64,000 nucleotides of DNA from Bradyrhizobium erythrophlei (lineage in GTDB: Bacteria; Pseudomonadota; Alphaproteobacteria; Rhizobiales; Xanthobacteraceae), in NCBI GenBank assembly GCA_900129675.1, contig FSRD01000001.1:4949501-5013500 (forward strand), read 5' to 3'. The translations under genes were made by a program, and so were the position numbers. Of the stretch, positions 46,072 through 55,104 are shown piece by piece (the stretch's first letter is position 1; each line of letters opens with the position of its first letter). The notes beneath the pieces were generated by a model. The model worked only from the letters and a program-made list of their open reading frames with translations. It was not told the origin of the DNA and did not search any database.

Positions 46072-47166
46072 CTGTGTGTACCGAAAACCCTATCCGGGTT
46101 TATCGAATGATAGAATCGGCTAAGTTGGCGCGATGATCGCGCTGATCTGCTTCGTTCTGGCCGTGCTGGCCTCGCCATTCAAGTCGAACATCCGGCTTGA
46201 GGCGGAGAATGCGGTGCTTCGACATCAGCTGATCGTCTTGCGACGCAAGCTGAAAGGCCAGGCTCGCCTCACGAACAACGACCGCTGGTTCTTGGTTCAG
46301 CTGTATCGCTGGTTCCCGTCGATCCTTCCGGTTCTCATGATTATTCGACCCGAAACGCTGGTGGGTTGGCATCGGGCCGGCTTTCGCCGCTATTGGCGTT
46401 GGAAATCGTGTCGACGGGGAGGGCGACCGCAGATCGAGACAGAATTGCGCGCGCTGATCCGGCAGATGAGCACAGAGAATTTGCTTTGGGGTGCGCCGCG
46501 CATCCACGGCGAACTGCTCAAGCTCGGGTTTAGCGTCGCTCAATCAAGTGTCGCCAAGTATATGGTCAAGCGACGCGGGCCTCCAAGTCAGGAATGGCGG
46601 ACCTTTCTGCGAAACCACGCGCCGGACATCGCCGCCATGGATTTGTTCGTAGTACCGACCATTGGCTTTAAGCTGCTGTATGGTTTCGTCATCATCCGGC
46701 TTGATCGCAGAGATCTCGTCTGGATCGGCGTCACAACCAACCCGGCGGCGGAGTGGGTTGCACGTCAGATCACCGAGGCGTTTCCTTGGGATGGCGCTCC
46801 GCGCTATATGATCCGAGATCGAGATCGAATCTACGGCACTGTCGTCACGCGCCGACAGCGTGCCATGGGTATCCGAGACAAGCCAATTGCACCGGCCTCG
46901 CCTTGGCAGAACTGCTTTGCCGAACGGCTGATCGGATCGATCCGGCGCGAGTGTTTGGACCACATCATTGTCCTGGACGAGGAACATCTGCGTCGGATTC
47001 TGAAAAACTATGCGGACTATTACAACGGCGTGAGAACGCATCGGTCATTGAACAAAGATGCGCCTGTCTCTCGCCAGGTTCAGCGATCCGGCGTCATAAA
47101 TTCGCGCGCCATACTGGGCGGACTTCATCGTCAATACGTTCGGATTTAGATTTTCGGTACACACAG
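46072..47166 (+). mobile_element. rve-type insertion sequence, copy B (1,095 bp)
   Basis: Same ends, length and orientation as 9096-10190, with only about ten base differences visible. The two direct copies enclose 35.9 kb containing the efflux and copper genes. Flanks show no clear target duplication. Confidence 0.88.
46133..47149 (+). CDS. Transposase with integrase core (rve), copy B
   Basis: 338 residues with the same DDE residues as copy A (AAMDLFVVPT, MIRDRDRIYG, CFAERLIGSIRREC). Differences from copy A: Q for R in KLKG-ARL, L for F in WF-VQ, Y for C before MIRD, Q for L in RR-RAM, L for V in REC-DH, N for S in YY-GV. The last two match the more usual family consensus (REC-LDH, YNGVRTH), suggesting copy B is closer to the parent. 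Confidence 0.9.
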   Translation: MIALICFVLAVLASPFKSNIRLEAENAVLRHQLIVLRRKLKGQARLTNNDRWFLVQLYRWFPSILPVLMIIRPETLVGWHRAGFRRYWRWKSCRRGGRPQIETELRALIRQMSTENLLWGAPRIHGELLKLGFSVAQSSVAKYMVKRRGPPSQEWRTFLRNHAPDIAAMDLFVVPTIGFKLLYGFVIIRLDRRDLVWIGVTTNPAAEWVARQITEAFPWDGAPRYMIRDRDRIYGTVVTRRQRAMGIRDKPIAPASPWQNCFAERLIGSIRRECLDHIIVLDEEHLRRILKNYADYYNGVRTHRSLNKDAPVSRQVQRSGVINSRAILGGLHRQYVRI

Positions 47167-47348
47167 CAAGCTGACGGGAGCGAAGCCGCCGGAAGCTCGG
47201 CGGGTGGGGCCGGGGGGCTGGTCCGGGCTTGTTTCTTTTGACGGGTGGATCATGAGCTGACACTGCGAAAGCAGCGGGACCTGCAGCAAGCCGACGTTAA
47301 ACTGCAAACCTGCCAAAAAACGCGCGCTCTGCTTTCTACCGGCAGGAC

Positions 47349-49064
47349 TTAGGCCGTCGTCTCACGCTTCAATCCGAGCAGACGTTCCATTTCCTCACGG
47401 ATTCTAAATTTCTGGATTTTCCCCGTCACCGTCATGGGAAAGTCAGCAACGATCTTTATGTATTTTGGCACCTTGTAGTGCGCGATACGGCCCTTACAAA
47501 AGTCTCGCACTTCCTTTTCTCCGAAATCGTCGTCACCATGCGTCAGCACGATCCACGCGCACAATTCCTCGCCATATTTTGGATCTGGTACGCCGACGAC
47601 CTGGGCGCTCTGAATTCGAGGATGCCGACAAAGGAATTCTTCGATCTCAAGTGGTGAAATGTTTTCACCACCACGTATCACCAGATCTTTTATTCGTCCG
47701 ACGATGTTGACGTACCCATGGACGTCCATGGTGCCGAGATCGCCCGTATGCATCCACCGATCCGCGTCGATCACCTCGTGCGTGTTCTCGTCGTCGTCCC
47801 AGTACCCGCGCATCACCGAATAACCCCGTGTACATACCTCACCAGGAACGCCAGGCAATACCGTCTGACCGGATTTCGGATCGATAATCTTGAGCTCAAC
47901 GTGGGGGTGAACGGTGCCAACCGTCGATACTCGTCTATCCAACGGGGTATTAGTATCGCTCTGACAGCTTGCCGGGCTAGTCTCGGTCATTCCGTATCCG
48001 ATCGTGATTTCGGTCAGGTGCATCCTTTCGACCACCCGTTTCATCAACTCGATCGGACAGGGCGCTCCGGCCATGGCTCCGGTACGAAGGCTAGAGAGAT
48101 CGAACTCATCAAAGCGTGGGTGGCCAAGCTCAGCGGCAAACATCGTTGGCACACCGTGCAACGCGGTGCAGCGCTCTTCGTGCACGGCTTCAAGAACGGT
48201 CAATGGATCGAATCCATCATTCGGGTAGACGATGGTCGAGCCGTGTGTGAGGCAGGCCAAGTTGCCCATCACCATACCGAAGCAATGATAAAGTGGAACG
48301 GGGACACAGAGCCGATCTTCACGAGTGAGCTTCATCTGCTCGCCGACGAAGAAGCCGTTGTTCAAAATGTTGCGATGCGTGAGCGTGGCTCCTTTCGGAA
48401 AGCCCGTGGTGCCGCTTGTAAACTGGATGTTGATGGGATCACTTGCATGGAGGGACCGCGACAGTTTGCGGAGCGATGGGTCGTCAGCCGATCCAGTCTT
48501 TAAGAGATCCGAAAAGCTTAGGTTTTCGGGAATGTCTTCGACACTATCCGGAAATTGTCCCGGCGCATCGATCCATACGACGTGACGCAGATGAGGTAGC
48601 TGCGCCAATCTCAGCGTCGATCCGGAATGATTTTGAAGCTCAGGTGCAAGCTGCAGCAATATGTCAAGATAATCGCTCCTCTTGTACCGACGCATCATCA
48701 CAAGAGCTTTGCAACCTGACTTGTTGAGCGTGTACTCCAGCTCGGCCGCGCGGTAGGCCGGGTTTATGTTAACGAGGATGATGCCCGTCTTTGCTGTCGC
48801 CAACTGGATCAGCAGCCAAGCAATGTAGTTGTGAGACCAGATACCCACACGGTCTCCCGGCACCAGACCTAAATTCAGCAACGCGCTCGCAAGTCTGTTC
48901 GATTCAAGCTGCAGCTCTCTGTAGGTATATCGCCTGCCCTCATGCCGGCTAACTACCGCTTCGCGGTCAGGCCAGCTCTCAACCATTTCGTCAAAAAAAT
49001 CACCGATCGTCCGTTCGATCAGAGGCAAATGAGTAGGGCCTCTTGTAAAGCTTTGGACCAGCAT
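47349..49064 (-). CDS. Fatty-acid-type acyl-CoA ligase (AMP-binding)
   Basis: 571 residues from the ATG giving MLVQSFTRGP, with GGAGG upstream. ANL-superfamily motifs: QFTSGTTGFPKGATLTH (P-loop), IGYGMTETSP, the hinge-region GRIKDLVIRGGENISPLEIE and the C-terminal catalytic Lys in TVTGKIQKF. It activates a carboxylic acid to its CoA thioester in the cytosol. It lies downstream of a crotonase, a hydrolase and SDR genes on the same strand, consistent with a degradation pathway. Chain-length preference is not readable. Confidence 0.92.
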   Translation of the reverse strand: MLVQSFTRGPTHLPLIERTIGDFFDEMVESWPDREAVVSRHEGRRYTYRELQLESNRLASALLNLGLVPGDRVGIWSHNYIAWLLIQLATAKTGIILVNINPAYRAAELEYTLNKSGCKALVMMRRYKRSDYLDILLQLAPELQNHSGSTLRLAQLPHLRHVVWIDAPGQFPDSVEDIPENLSFSDLLKTGSADDPSLRKLSRSLHASDPINIQFTSGTTGFPKGATLTHRNILNNGFFVGEQMKLTREDRLCVPVPLYHCFGMVMGNLACLTHGSTIVYPNDGFDPLTVLEAVHEERCTALHGVPTMFAAELGHPRFDEFDLSSLRTGAMAGAPCPIELMKRVVERMHLTEITIGYGMTETSPASCQSDTNTPLDRRVSTVGTVHPHVELKIIDPKSGQTVLPGVPGEVCTRGYSVMRGYWDDDENTHEVIDADRWMHTGDLGTMDVHGYVNIVGRIKDLVIRGGENISPLEIEEFLCRHPRIQSAQVVGVPDPKYGEELCAWIVLTHGDDDFGEKEVRDFCKGRIAHYKVPKYIKIVADFPMTVTGKIQKFRIREEMERLLGLKRETTA

Positions 49065-49183
49065 TTTGTTACGACCTCCATGGGTACGCAGGCTGCTTTT
49101 TCGGATCGTAAATGTTGCTATTGAGCTTGCGTGTCGGGCGGTGTGATCGTCGGTGCCGCTCTTCATTTATCTAAGGAGAGTGA

Positions 49184-49996
49184 TCAGATTTTCCCGAAAT
49201 CTCCATGGCGGCCTAAGCCGCTCGCAAAGCGACCGGCGCCGGCAGCTCCTTCCTTGAAGTGCGCTTCGACGCCATTCGTCCATTCACGACGGAGCGCCTC
49301 GCGAACAGGTAAGCCGTAAGTTTCAATGACAGACCGGCGATCGGCGCGCACAGCTTCCTGAGGGAAACGTGCGATGTCGCGTGCCATCATTTCGGCCTCG
49401 GCCCGTGCTTGACCGGGAGCAACGACCTTTTCACACATTCCGATGCGCATTGCTTCGTCCGCTGGCACTTTCCGGCCAGTCAAGATAATTTCCATGGCCC
49501 GGCCTTGGCCCACCAGTCGCGCAAGTCGAACGCTTCCGCCGTCGAGTAGAGGGATTCCCCAGCGTCGGCAGTAAACTCCGAAATAGGCGGTTTCAGCCAT
49601 TACGCGGATGTCGCACCACAATGCGAGCTCCATTCCCCCCGCGACAGCCGGCCCCTCCACAGCCGCGATGATTGGCTTCGATAACTCAAGACGCGTGGGT
49701 CCCAACGGCCCACGAGGCGCAGCGTTCGCGCCCGCGCGGAAAGCCAAGCCGTCCACGACTTCACGCTGAAAGATGTCGCGGTTCGACAAGGCCCTGGCGA
49801 ACTTAAGGTCCCAACCTGAGCAGAACGCGCCACCTTCGCCCCACAAGACCGCCACGCTGGCAGAACTATCGGCATCGAATGACTTCAGTGCGTCTACTAT
49901 CGCGTCGGCGCTTGCGGGGTCCATCGCGTTGCGGGCCTCGGCGTATCTGCTATGGATCACCGTCCACACTGGACCGTTTTTTTCAACACGAACCAC
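49184..49996 (-). CDS. Enoyl-CoA hydratase/isomerase family protein
   Basis: 270-residue crotonase-fold protein. The oxyanion/first Glu region VAGGMELALWCDIRV keeps the Glu equivalent to E144 of rat crotonase, but the second catalytic Glu (E164, PEI motif) is replaced: the aligned stretch reads GVYCRRWGIPLLDGG with Cys. Substrate-binding features (GGAFCSGWDLK) are normal. It may therefore be an isomerase, hydrolase or other crotonase activity rather than a classical hydratase. Encoded between the acyl-CoA ligase and the haloalkane-dehalogenase-like gene. Confidence 0.88.
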   Translation of the reverse strand: MVRVEKNGPVWTVIHSRYAEARNAMDPASADAIVDALKSFDADSSASVAVLWGEGGAFCSGWDLKFARALSNRDIFQREVVDGLAFRAGANAAPRGPLGPTRLELSKPIIAAVEGPAVAGGMELALWCDIRVMAETAYFGVYCRRWGIPLLDGGSVRLARLVGQGRAMEIILTGRKVPADEAMRIGMCEKVVAPGQARAEAEMMARDIARFPQEAVRADRRSVIETYGLPVREALRREWTNGVEAHFKEGAAGAGRFASGLGRHGDFGKI

Positions 49997-50124
49997 TTCT
50001 CTTCTCCTATGCTATTTTGACTTGGCTTGCGGTTTCTTCGCTTTAGGTTGGCCAACTTCGTTACCACAGGCACCGAGCGGCTCCGACGAAAACGTATCCT
50101 GCGCAAACCGTTCCGGGCGTGCCG

Positions 50125-51030
50125 TCATGCAACCTTCGCCTTGAACCATTTGGCAATGCCCTCTCCCATTTCGTGGGGGCTGTCCTCCATCAGCATGAAA
50201 ATGCCCGGCCCGAGGTCTAGGGTGTCGATATTCTTAAAATTGCCTGCGGCCCAGGCCACATTGTCCTGCGTCACGAATAGTCCGGGCGTCGCGTGAATCA
50301 ACAGCTTCGGAATAGGCGATCTTTTCAGCCATTCGCTGTACTCGGCGATCACCCAAGCTGTGTCGATCGGATCGCCAGCAAAGGACCAATCGCGGGGAAG
50401 CCGGGCCATGGCACGGCGCGAGTCCCAATCCGGGAACGGGGCGCGATAGTAATTCATCTCCTCTTCGGTGAGCTTTCGTACGATAACAGCCGGAAGCGCA
50501 CTCTCCACGATCAAGTTCTGGCCCATCAGAAGTTCGGGGCCGAGCTCCCGGGAGCGGAACTTGCTGAACTCCTCGGCGATGAGCGGCCAAGTCTCTTGGA
50601 GCGTCCCCAACGGTTTCACGGGAAACTCACAGATCGCGACGGCGCGAACTCGCTCGGGAAATCGACGGGCTAGATTGAGGCCGACAAGCGCCCCCCAATC
50701 GTGGACAACCAGCGTTATGTTCCGCAGGCCAAGCTGAATCACGAACTCTTCGATGTAGCGGATTTGATCGAATATCCTGTACTCGATGTCGGGATGATCT
50801 GACTTCCCGAACCCAATAAAGTCGGGCGCGATGCAGCGGCCAAGCGGCTCGAGATGAGGGATGACGTTTCGCCAGCAATACGACCAAGTGGGATTGCCGT
50901 GTAGAAACAGAAACGGATCCCCAGCGCCGACATCGATATAGTGAAGTCTGGAACCGTAGAGGTTGACATAATTTTCGGCATAGGTGAACGCCGCCGAAAT
51001 TGGCCTTTTTGCAGTTGAGCTGGCTTCCAT
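50125..51030 (-). CDS. Haloalkane-dehalogenase-like alpha/beta hydrolase lacking the catalytic His
   Basis: 301 residues from ATG 51030 (GGAGG eight bases upstream). It matches haloalkane dehalogenases along its length: LFLHGNPTWSYCWRNVIPHL gives N46, VVHDWGALVG gives nucleophile D111 and halide-binding W112, and AICEFPVKP gives acid E135. These sit five positions after N41, D106, W107 and E130 of Rhodococcus DhaA. The catalytic His region of DhaA (GPGLHYLQED, H272) aligns with GPGIFMLMED here, so F278 replaces it. Without the base, hydrolysis of the Asp ester should fail or be very slow. It may be a binding or covalent-trap protein, or use another residue (H286 is nearby). It could also belong to an uncharacterised hydrolase subgroup. 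Confidence 0.85.
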   Translation of the reverse strand: MEASSTAKRPISAAFTYAENYVNLYGSRLHYIDVGAGDPFLFLHGNPTWSYCWRNVIPHLEPLGRCIAPDFIGFGKSDHPDIEYRIFDQIRYIEEFVIQLGLRNITLVVHDWGALVGLNLARRFPERVRAVAICEFPVKPLGTLQETWPLIAEEFSKFRSRELGPELLMGQNLIVESALPAVIVRKLTEEEMNYYRAPFPDWDSRRAMARLPRDWSFAGDPIDTAWVIAEYSEWLKRSPIPKLLIHATPGLFVTQDNVAWAAGNFKNIDTLDLGPGIFMLMEDSPHEMGEGIAKWFKAKVA

Positions 51031-51079
51031 TGCTGTTTCCTCCGATCGAATATGTTCTTTCTTCTGATTGGCTGGCGAT

Positions 51080-51250
51080 GAACAGGCCGGCGAAACCCGC
51101 CCCAACCACAAGCACGTCGAGTTCCTCAACTTCCTCGCGTTGCGCTAGTTTGGCTGACTTCGTCCCAGTCGTTCGCGCTTCTTCCCTAGCAGCTTGGCCA
51201 CGTCCGGCAGCACTACGATCAACTACCGCCATTGTCGAAATCGACTGCAT
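51080..51250 (-). pseudogene. N-terminal relic of a Baeyer-Villiger-type flavin monooxygenase
   Basis: 57 codons beginning MQSISTMAVVDRSA and reaching KLAQREEVEELDVLVVGAGF-AGLF, the FAD-binding GxGxxG start typical of class I Baeyer-Villiger monooxygenases. Immediately afterwards the frame enters the leader of the downstream hydrolase gene, so nearly the entire monooxygenase is deleted. Its promoter and leader may now drive the hydrolase. Confidence 0.75.
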
Positions 51251-51461
51251 AGGTAGCTCCTCCGAATCGTGGGGGCCTTAAACGGCCCCCCACATCCTTG
51301 GCACTCTCGTGCCGGTGGAGGAGCCGTCCACAGCATCAGAAGCGGACTTGCGGCCGGCGTCAGCTATCGGCGCAAAGCTGACTCGCGAGCAGCATTGCTC
51401 GAGATTCTCTCTCTTTAGTCGCTGCATCCCCTAGCTCATCGGTCGATCCGGCGCAGGCCAA

Positions 51462-52205
51462 CTAGGCGTTCGTACCTCCATCAACAGTCAGGTTCGCACC
51501 AGTGATGTAAGACGCGTCGGGGCTTGCGACGAACGCCACCAGCGCCGCGACTTCGTCCACGCTGCCGTACCGGTTGAGCGCCGTAACGGCCTTCTGCGGA
51601 ACCGCCCATTCGCCCGCGGCCGGATTGAGGTCGGTGTCGATCGGGCCCGGCTGGACGTTGTTGACGGTGATGCCGCGGTCTCCGACCTCGCGCGATAACC
51701 CTTGCGTGAACATCCGAATCGCGCCCTTGGTAGCGGAGTAAGGCACGAGCCCGGGAGCCATCATGCGCTCACCAACGCTGGAGCCGATCATGACGATGCG
51801 GCCACCGTCATTCATGTGCTTCAAGGCCGCCTGCGTCGTGACGAAGACGCCGCGGACATTGAGATCGATCACCTGGTCCAGCTCCTCCAGCGTCGTCTCT
51901 TCGAATTTCTTCGGGATCGCCGTGCCGGCGTTGTTCACGAGCACGTCGAGCTTGCCGAGCGCGCTAACCGTCTTCTCGACGGCCGCCTTCACGGCCGCGG
52001 AGTCGGTGGCATCCGCCTGGATCGCGATGGCCTTGCCGCCGGCCGCTTCGATTGATTTGACAACCGAAGCCGCGGCGTCAGCGCCCTTGCTGTAGGTGAT
52101 TGCCACCTTGGCGCCATCGGCGGCGAGGCGTTTGGCGATGGCGGCGCCGATGCCGCGCGAAGCGCCGGTGACGAATGCCGTTTTGCCTTCAAGTTTCCTG
52201 GACAT
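51462..52205 (-). CDS. Short-chain dehydrogenase/reductase (FabG-like)
   Basis: 247 residues. NAD(P)-binding TGASRGIGAA, NNAG (91-94 region), catalytic Ser in IVMIGSS, YSATKG with Tyr and Lys, and the C-terminal ITGANLTVDGG. A classical SDR oxidising or reducing an alcohol/ketone. Located downstream of the GlcG-like and second SDR genes on the same strand. In the context of a monooxygenase relic it could oxidise a cyclic alcohol. Confidence 0.92.
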   Translation of the reverse strand: MSRKLEGKTAFVTGASRGIGAAIAKRLAADGAKVAITYSKGADAAASVVKSIEAAGGKAIAIQADATDSAAVKAAVEKTVSALGKLDVLVNNAGTAIPKKFEETTLEELDQVIDLNVRGVFVTTQAALKHMNDGGRIVMIGSSVGERMMAPGLVPYSATKGAIRMFTQGLSREVGDRGITVNNVQPGPIDTDLNPAAGEWAVPQKAVTALNRYGSVDEVAALVAFVASPDASYITGANLTVDGGTNA

Positions 52206-52350
52206 GGGATTCTCCTGTTTCGAGTTGGGATTTGATGCGGCGCTCGCTCAGAGCAACTGCGTCTGCGCCACCTGGTGGGTAGGAACCATCTCTCGGCGGC
52301 CTTGCATCATTTCCGGGCGGGCATGAATCATCATGGTCTCGCCCGCCTAC

Positions 52351-52779
52351 TCAGCCGGCATCGGACACGAGCGCCAGCGCCGCTCTCGCGCAGTCAACGT
52401 CATTCTGCACCGTGGGCGCCCCGCTCACCCCGATCGCGCCGACAATCTCTCCGTCCACCTTGATCGGAAACCCTCCGCCATACGCCGCCACGCGCGCAAG
52501 CGTGGGAATGCCAGCCAACAGCGACGGGTCGCGCTGGATGAAGTTAAAAAAATCCTGCGTCGAGACGCCGAACAGGGCTGTGTAGGCCTTGTTCTGCGCA
52601 ATCTCGATGGAGAGGATCGGAGCGCCATCCATCCGGCCAAAAGCCTTGAGATTGCCGCCGTCATCGAGGATCGCGACGTTTTCGGCAACGCCAAGTTGTC
52701 TGGCTTTCGCAATCGCTTCTTCCACCATTTTCTGTGCCAGTTCAGAAGAAATGCTATATCTCTTCACCACGTTGGCCAT
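52351..52779 (-). CDS. GlcG/HbpS-family heme-binding-like protein
   Basis: 142 residues of the GlcG/HbpS family (VAILDDGGNLKAFGRMDGAP, SIEIAQNKAYTALFG, GGFPIKVDGEIVGAIGVSGA). Members bind heme or other small ligands and often accompany oxidoreductases. The frame starts MANVVKRYSIS with GGAGG upstream. Its role here is unknown. Confidence 0.88.
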   Translation of the reverse strand: MANVVKRYSISSELAQKMVEEAIAKARQLGVAENVAILDDGGNLKAFGRMDGAPILSIEIAQNKAYTALFGVSTQDFFNFIQRDPSLLAGIPTLARVAAYGGGFPIKVDGEIVGAIGVSGAPTVQNDVDCARAALALVSDAG

Positions 52780-52875
52780 CGGAGTCCTCCACTCGAGTAG
52801 TATTGCGCGTTGATCGGGTCGTAATAGTTCACTTCCTTGCGCAATCCCGGTCGATGCAGCGTGAACGGGGTTGCT

Positions 52876-53622
52876 TCAGCCGGCGGTCTTGCCTCCGTCG
52901 ACAGTCAATATCTGTCCCGTGATGAATGATGCATCTTCGGAAGCGAGAAATACGGCGGCGCGCGCGATGTCGGCCGGGTCGCCGACGCGCCCAAGCGGCA
53001 CTGTCTTTAGGAGCGCTGCTTTTCTCTCCGAGGTCCCCGTGAAGCGGTCGAGCATGCCGGTCTCGATCGGACCGGGAGCCACGGCATTGACGCGCACGCC
53101 TGAATTCGCTGCTTCCAGCGCCGCCGACTTTGTCATGCCTTCCACGGCATGCTTGCTCGCGACATAGACCGAGGCGCCCGCTCCACCTTCGTGCCCGTAG
53201 GTCGAGGATATGTTGATGATGCTGCCGCTCCCTTGCGCCTGCATCACGCGCAGCTCGTGCTTCACGCTGAGCAGCGTGCCAAGCACATTGGTGTCGAAGG
53301 TGGCGGCATAGCTTTCCGCGGTCTGGTCCGTGATCGGGCCGGGTCGGCCTTCGGTGCCGGCATTGTTCACTGCGACATCGAGGCGCCCGAAGCGCTCGAT
53401 GGTCCTGTCGACCAGGGCGCGGACGTCATCTTCCTTGCGGACGTCGGCATTGATGAACTCGGCCTCCGAACCAAAACCGCGCAGCTCCTCAGCCAGCGCC
53501 TTGCCGGCCTCATCGCGCCGACCGGCAACGACGACGTTCGCGCCCTTCTTGGCGAAGGCGACGGCGGCGGCGCGCCCGATACCGGTAAGTCCACCTGTGA
53601 TCAAGACGACGGGGCTGCTCAT
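52876..53622 (-). CDS. Short-chain dehydrogenase/reductase
   Basis: 248 residues with TGGLTGIGRAAAVAF, NNAGTEGRPG, Ser in SIINISSTYG, YVASKHAVEG and ITGQILTVDGG, so all classical SDR positions are present. Divergent from the LysR gene at 53735, which probably controls this gene and those following it. Confidence 0.92.
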   Translation of the reverse strand: MSSPVVLITGGLTGIGRAAAVAFAKKGANVVVAGRRDEAGKALAEELRGFGSEAEFINADVRKEDDVRALVDRTIERFGRLDVAVNNAGTEGRPGPITDQTAESYAATFDTNVLGTLLSVKHELRVMQAQGSGSIINISSTYGHEGGAGASVYVASKHAVEGMTKSAALEAANSGVRVNAVAPGPIETGMLDRFTGTSERKAALLKTVPLGRVGDPADIARAAVFLASEDASFITGQILTVDGGKTAG

Positions 53623-53734
53623 GGATCCAGTCCTTCATGGTGTGTGGACCCAAGATGAACTCTCCCGAAGGTTTGAAAAATAGGCCATAATTCCAAACAT
53701 ATCGGAATAATCATCCGCAACGGAGGCGTCGCAG

Positions 53735-54676
53735 ATGGACAATCTGGGATCGATGAAGGCCTTCGTTCAGGCCGCGGAAGCCCGAAGTTTCACCGTTGCG
53801 GGACGGCAACTTGGCCTCTCGTCGTCGGCGATTGGCAAGGCGGTGGTGCGGATGGAGGAACGGCTGGGCGTGCGTCTCTTTCATCGCAGCACGCGCAGCA
53901 TCACGCTGACCGCGGAGGGGGCCTTATTCCTCGAACGCTGCCGGCGCATCTTTTCCGAAATCGAAGCGGCCGAGCTCGAACTGTCGCGGACGCAGGAGGC
54001 CCCGCGCGGCACATTGCGTGTCGGCCTGCCATTGGCCGGCGTGCTGATGATGCCTACTCTCGTCGCGTTCATGCGGGCCTATCCTGAGATAACATTGGAT
54101 CTCGATTTCAGCGATCGGGTCGTAGATGTCATCGAGGAGGGCTTCGACGCCGTAATGCGCTTCGCGGAGGCTGGCGATTCGCGTTTGATGTCCCGGGCTT
54201 TGGGCACATATCGTCGACGCCTCGTGGCGGCCCCGGCCTATCTCGCGGCCAAGGGTGTTCCTCGGACCCCGGACGACCTCAAGGCTCATGCCTGTCTGCA
54301 CCACAAGTTTCCGACCAGCGGAAAGTTCGAGCGATGGCCGCTGCGGCCCGAGCACGCCGGCATCGAGACCGAACTGCCCAGAACGGCCGTGGCAAGCACG
54401 CTCGAGCCAATAATCTTTATGGCCGAGCAGGGCATGGGCATCGCCTACCTGCCGGACTTCGCCATAGGCCGGCAACTTCGTGAGGGCGTACTCGTCACTG
54501 TGCTCGACGACTACACTGACCGCTCCGGACCCCTTCGGATCCTATGGCCGTCGAGCCGGCATCTCGCTCCCAAGCTCAGAGCATTCGTAGACTTTCTCGC
54601 CGCGAACCTTGTCCCCGCCGTCGAAGACGAAGCAGACAGAGCAGGAGACAGCGGAATAAGTTCCCAAGGGGGTTGA
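53735..54676 (+). CDS. LysR-family transcriptional regulator
   Basis: 313 residues. Winged helix-turn-helix at about 5-62 (MKAFVQAAEARSFTVAGRQL, AIGKAVVRMEERLG), then a substrate-binding domain of the subgroup with FHRSTRSITLTAEG and PRGTLRVGLPLAG. Divergently transcribed from the SDR gene with a 112-base gap, the usual place for a LysR operator. Confidence 0.92.
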   Translation: MDNLGSMKAFVQAAEARSFTVAGRQLGLSSSAIGKAVVRMEERLGVRLFHRSTRSITLTAEGALFLERCRRIFSEIEAAELELSRTQEAPRGTLRVGLPLAGVLMMPTLVAFMRAYPEITLDLDFSDRVVDVIEEGFDAVMRFAEAGDSRLMSRALGTYRRRLVAAPAYLAAKGVPRTPDDLKAHACLHHKFPTSGKFERWPLRPEHAGIETELPRTAVASTLEPIIFMAEQGMGIAYLPDFAIGRQLREGVLVTVLDDYTDRSGPLRILWPSSRHLAPKLRAFVDFLAANLVPAVEDEADRAGDSGISSQGG

Positions 54677-54745
54677 TCTCCATCCTGCCACGGCAGCCGC
54701 GGCGTGTCGGTACGCCACGCCCGGCTAACAATTTCGGGCTTGGCC

Positions 54746-54915
54746 ATGGATCAGAAACGCGCAATAGCTGCACTGGGCGCGCTCGCCCAGGTCAGCCGCT
54801 TAAACCTGTTTCGGTTGCTCCTCACGTGCGACCTGAGGGGCTGCCCACTGGCGTGATCGCCGAGCGGCTCGGTGTTCAACCTTCGTCGCCGTTGGCGCTT
54901 AGACCGAACCTGAGT
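54746..54915 (+). pseudogene. ArsR-family regulator relic, frameshifted and truncated
   Basis: It begins MDQKRAIAALGALAQVSRLN and LFRLLL, then the frame changes: PEGLPTGVIAERLGVQPSSP follows in the next frame. Together they match the helix-turn-helix of ArsR regulators (MDQKRAIAALGALAQ-SRL, GLP-GVIAERLGV). The rest of the domain is lost after 54915. Confidence 0.7.
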
Positions 54916-55104
54916 TAGAGCGCGCCATCGCGAGTGTCGTCCCATTTGCACTTGCATCAGCAATGGACGCCGCGTCCGGCGCCCGGCCGCCGAGAGCGCG
55001 AAAGAGCACGCCTTCGCGCACACCTCAGGCGATTGACCACGAACGAATAAAGCACCTCCGCGCGTCTGGATTGGTGCAGCCACCGGCACTGCCGCACGAG
55101 CAAG

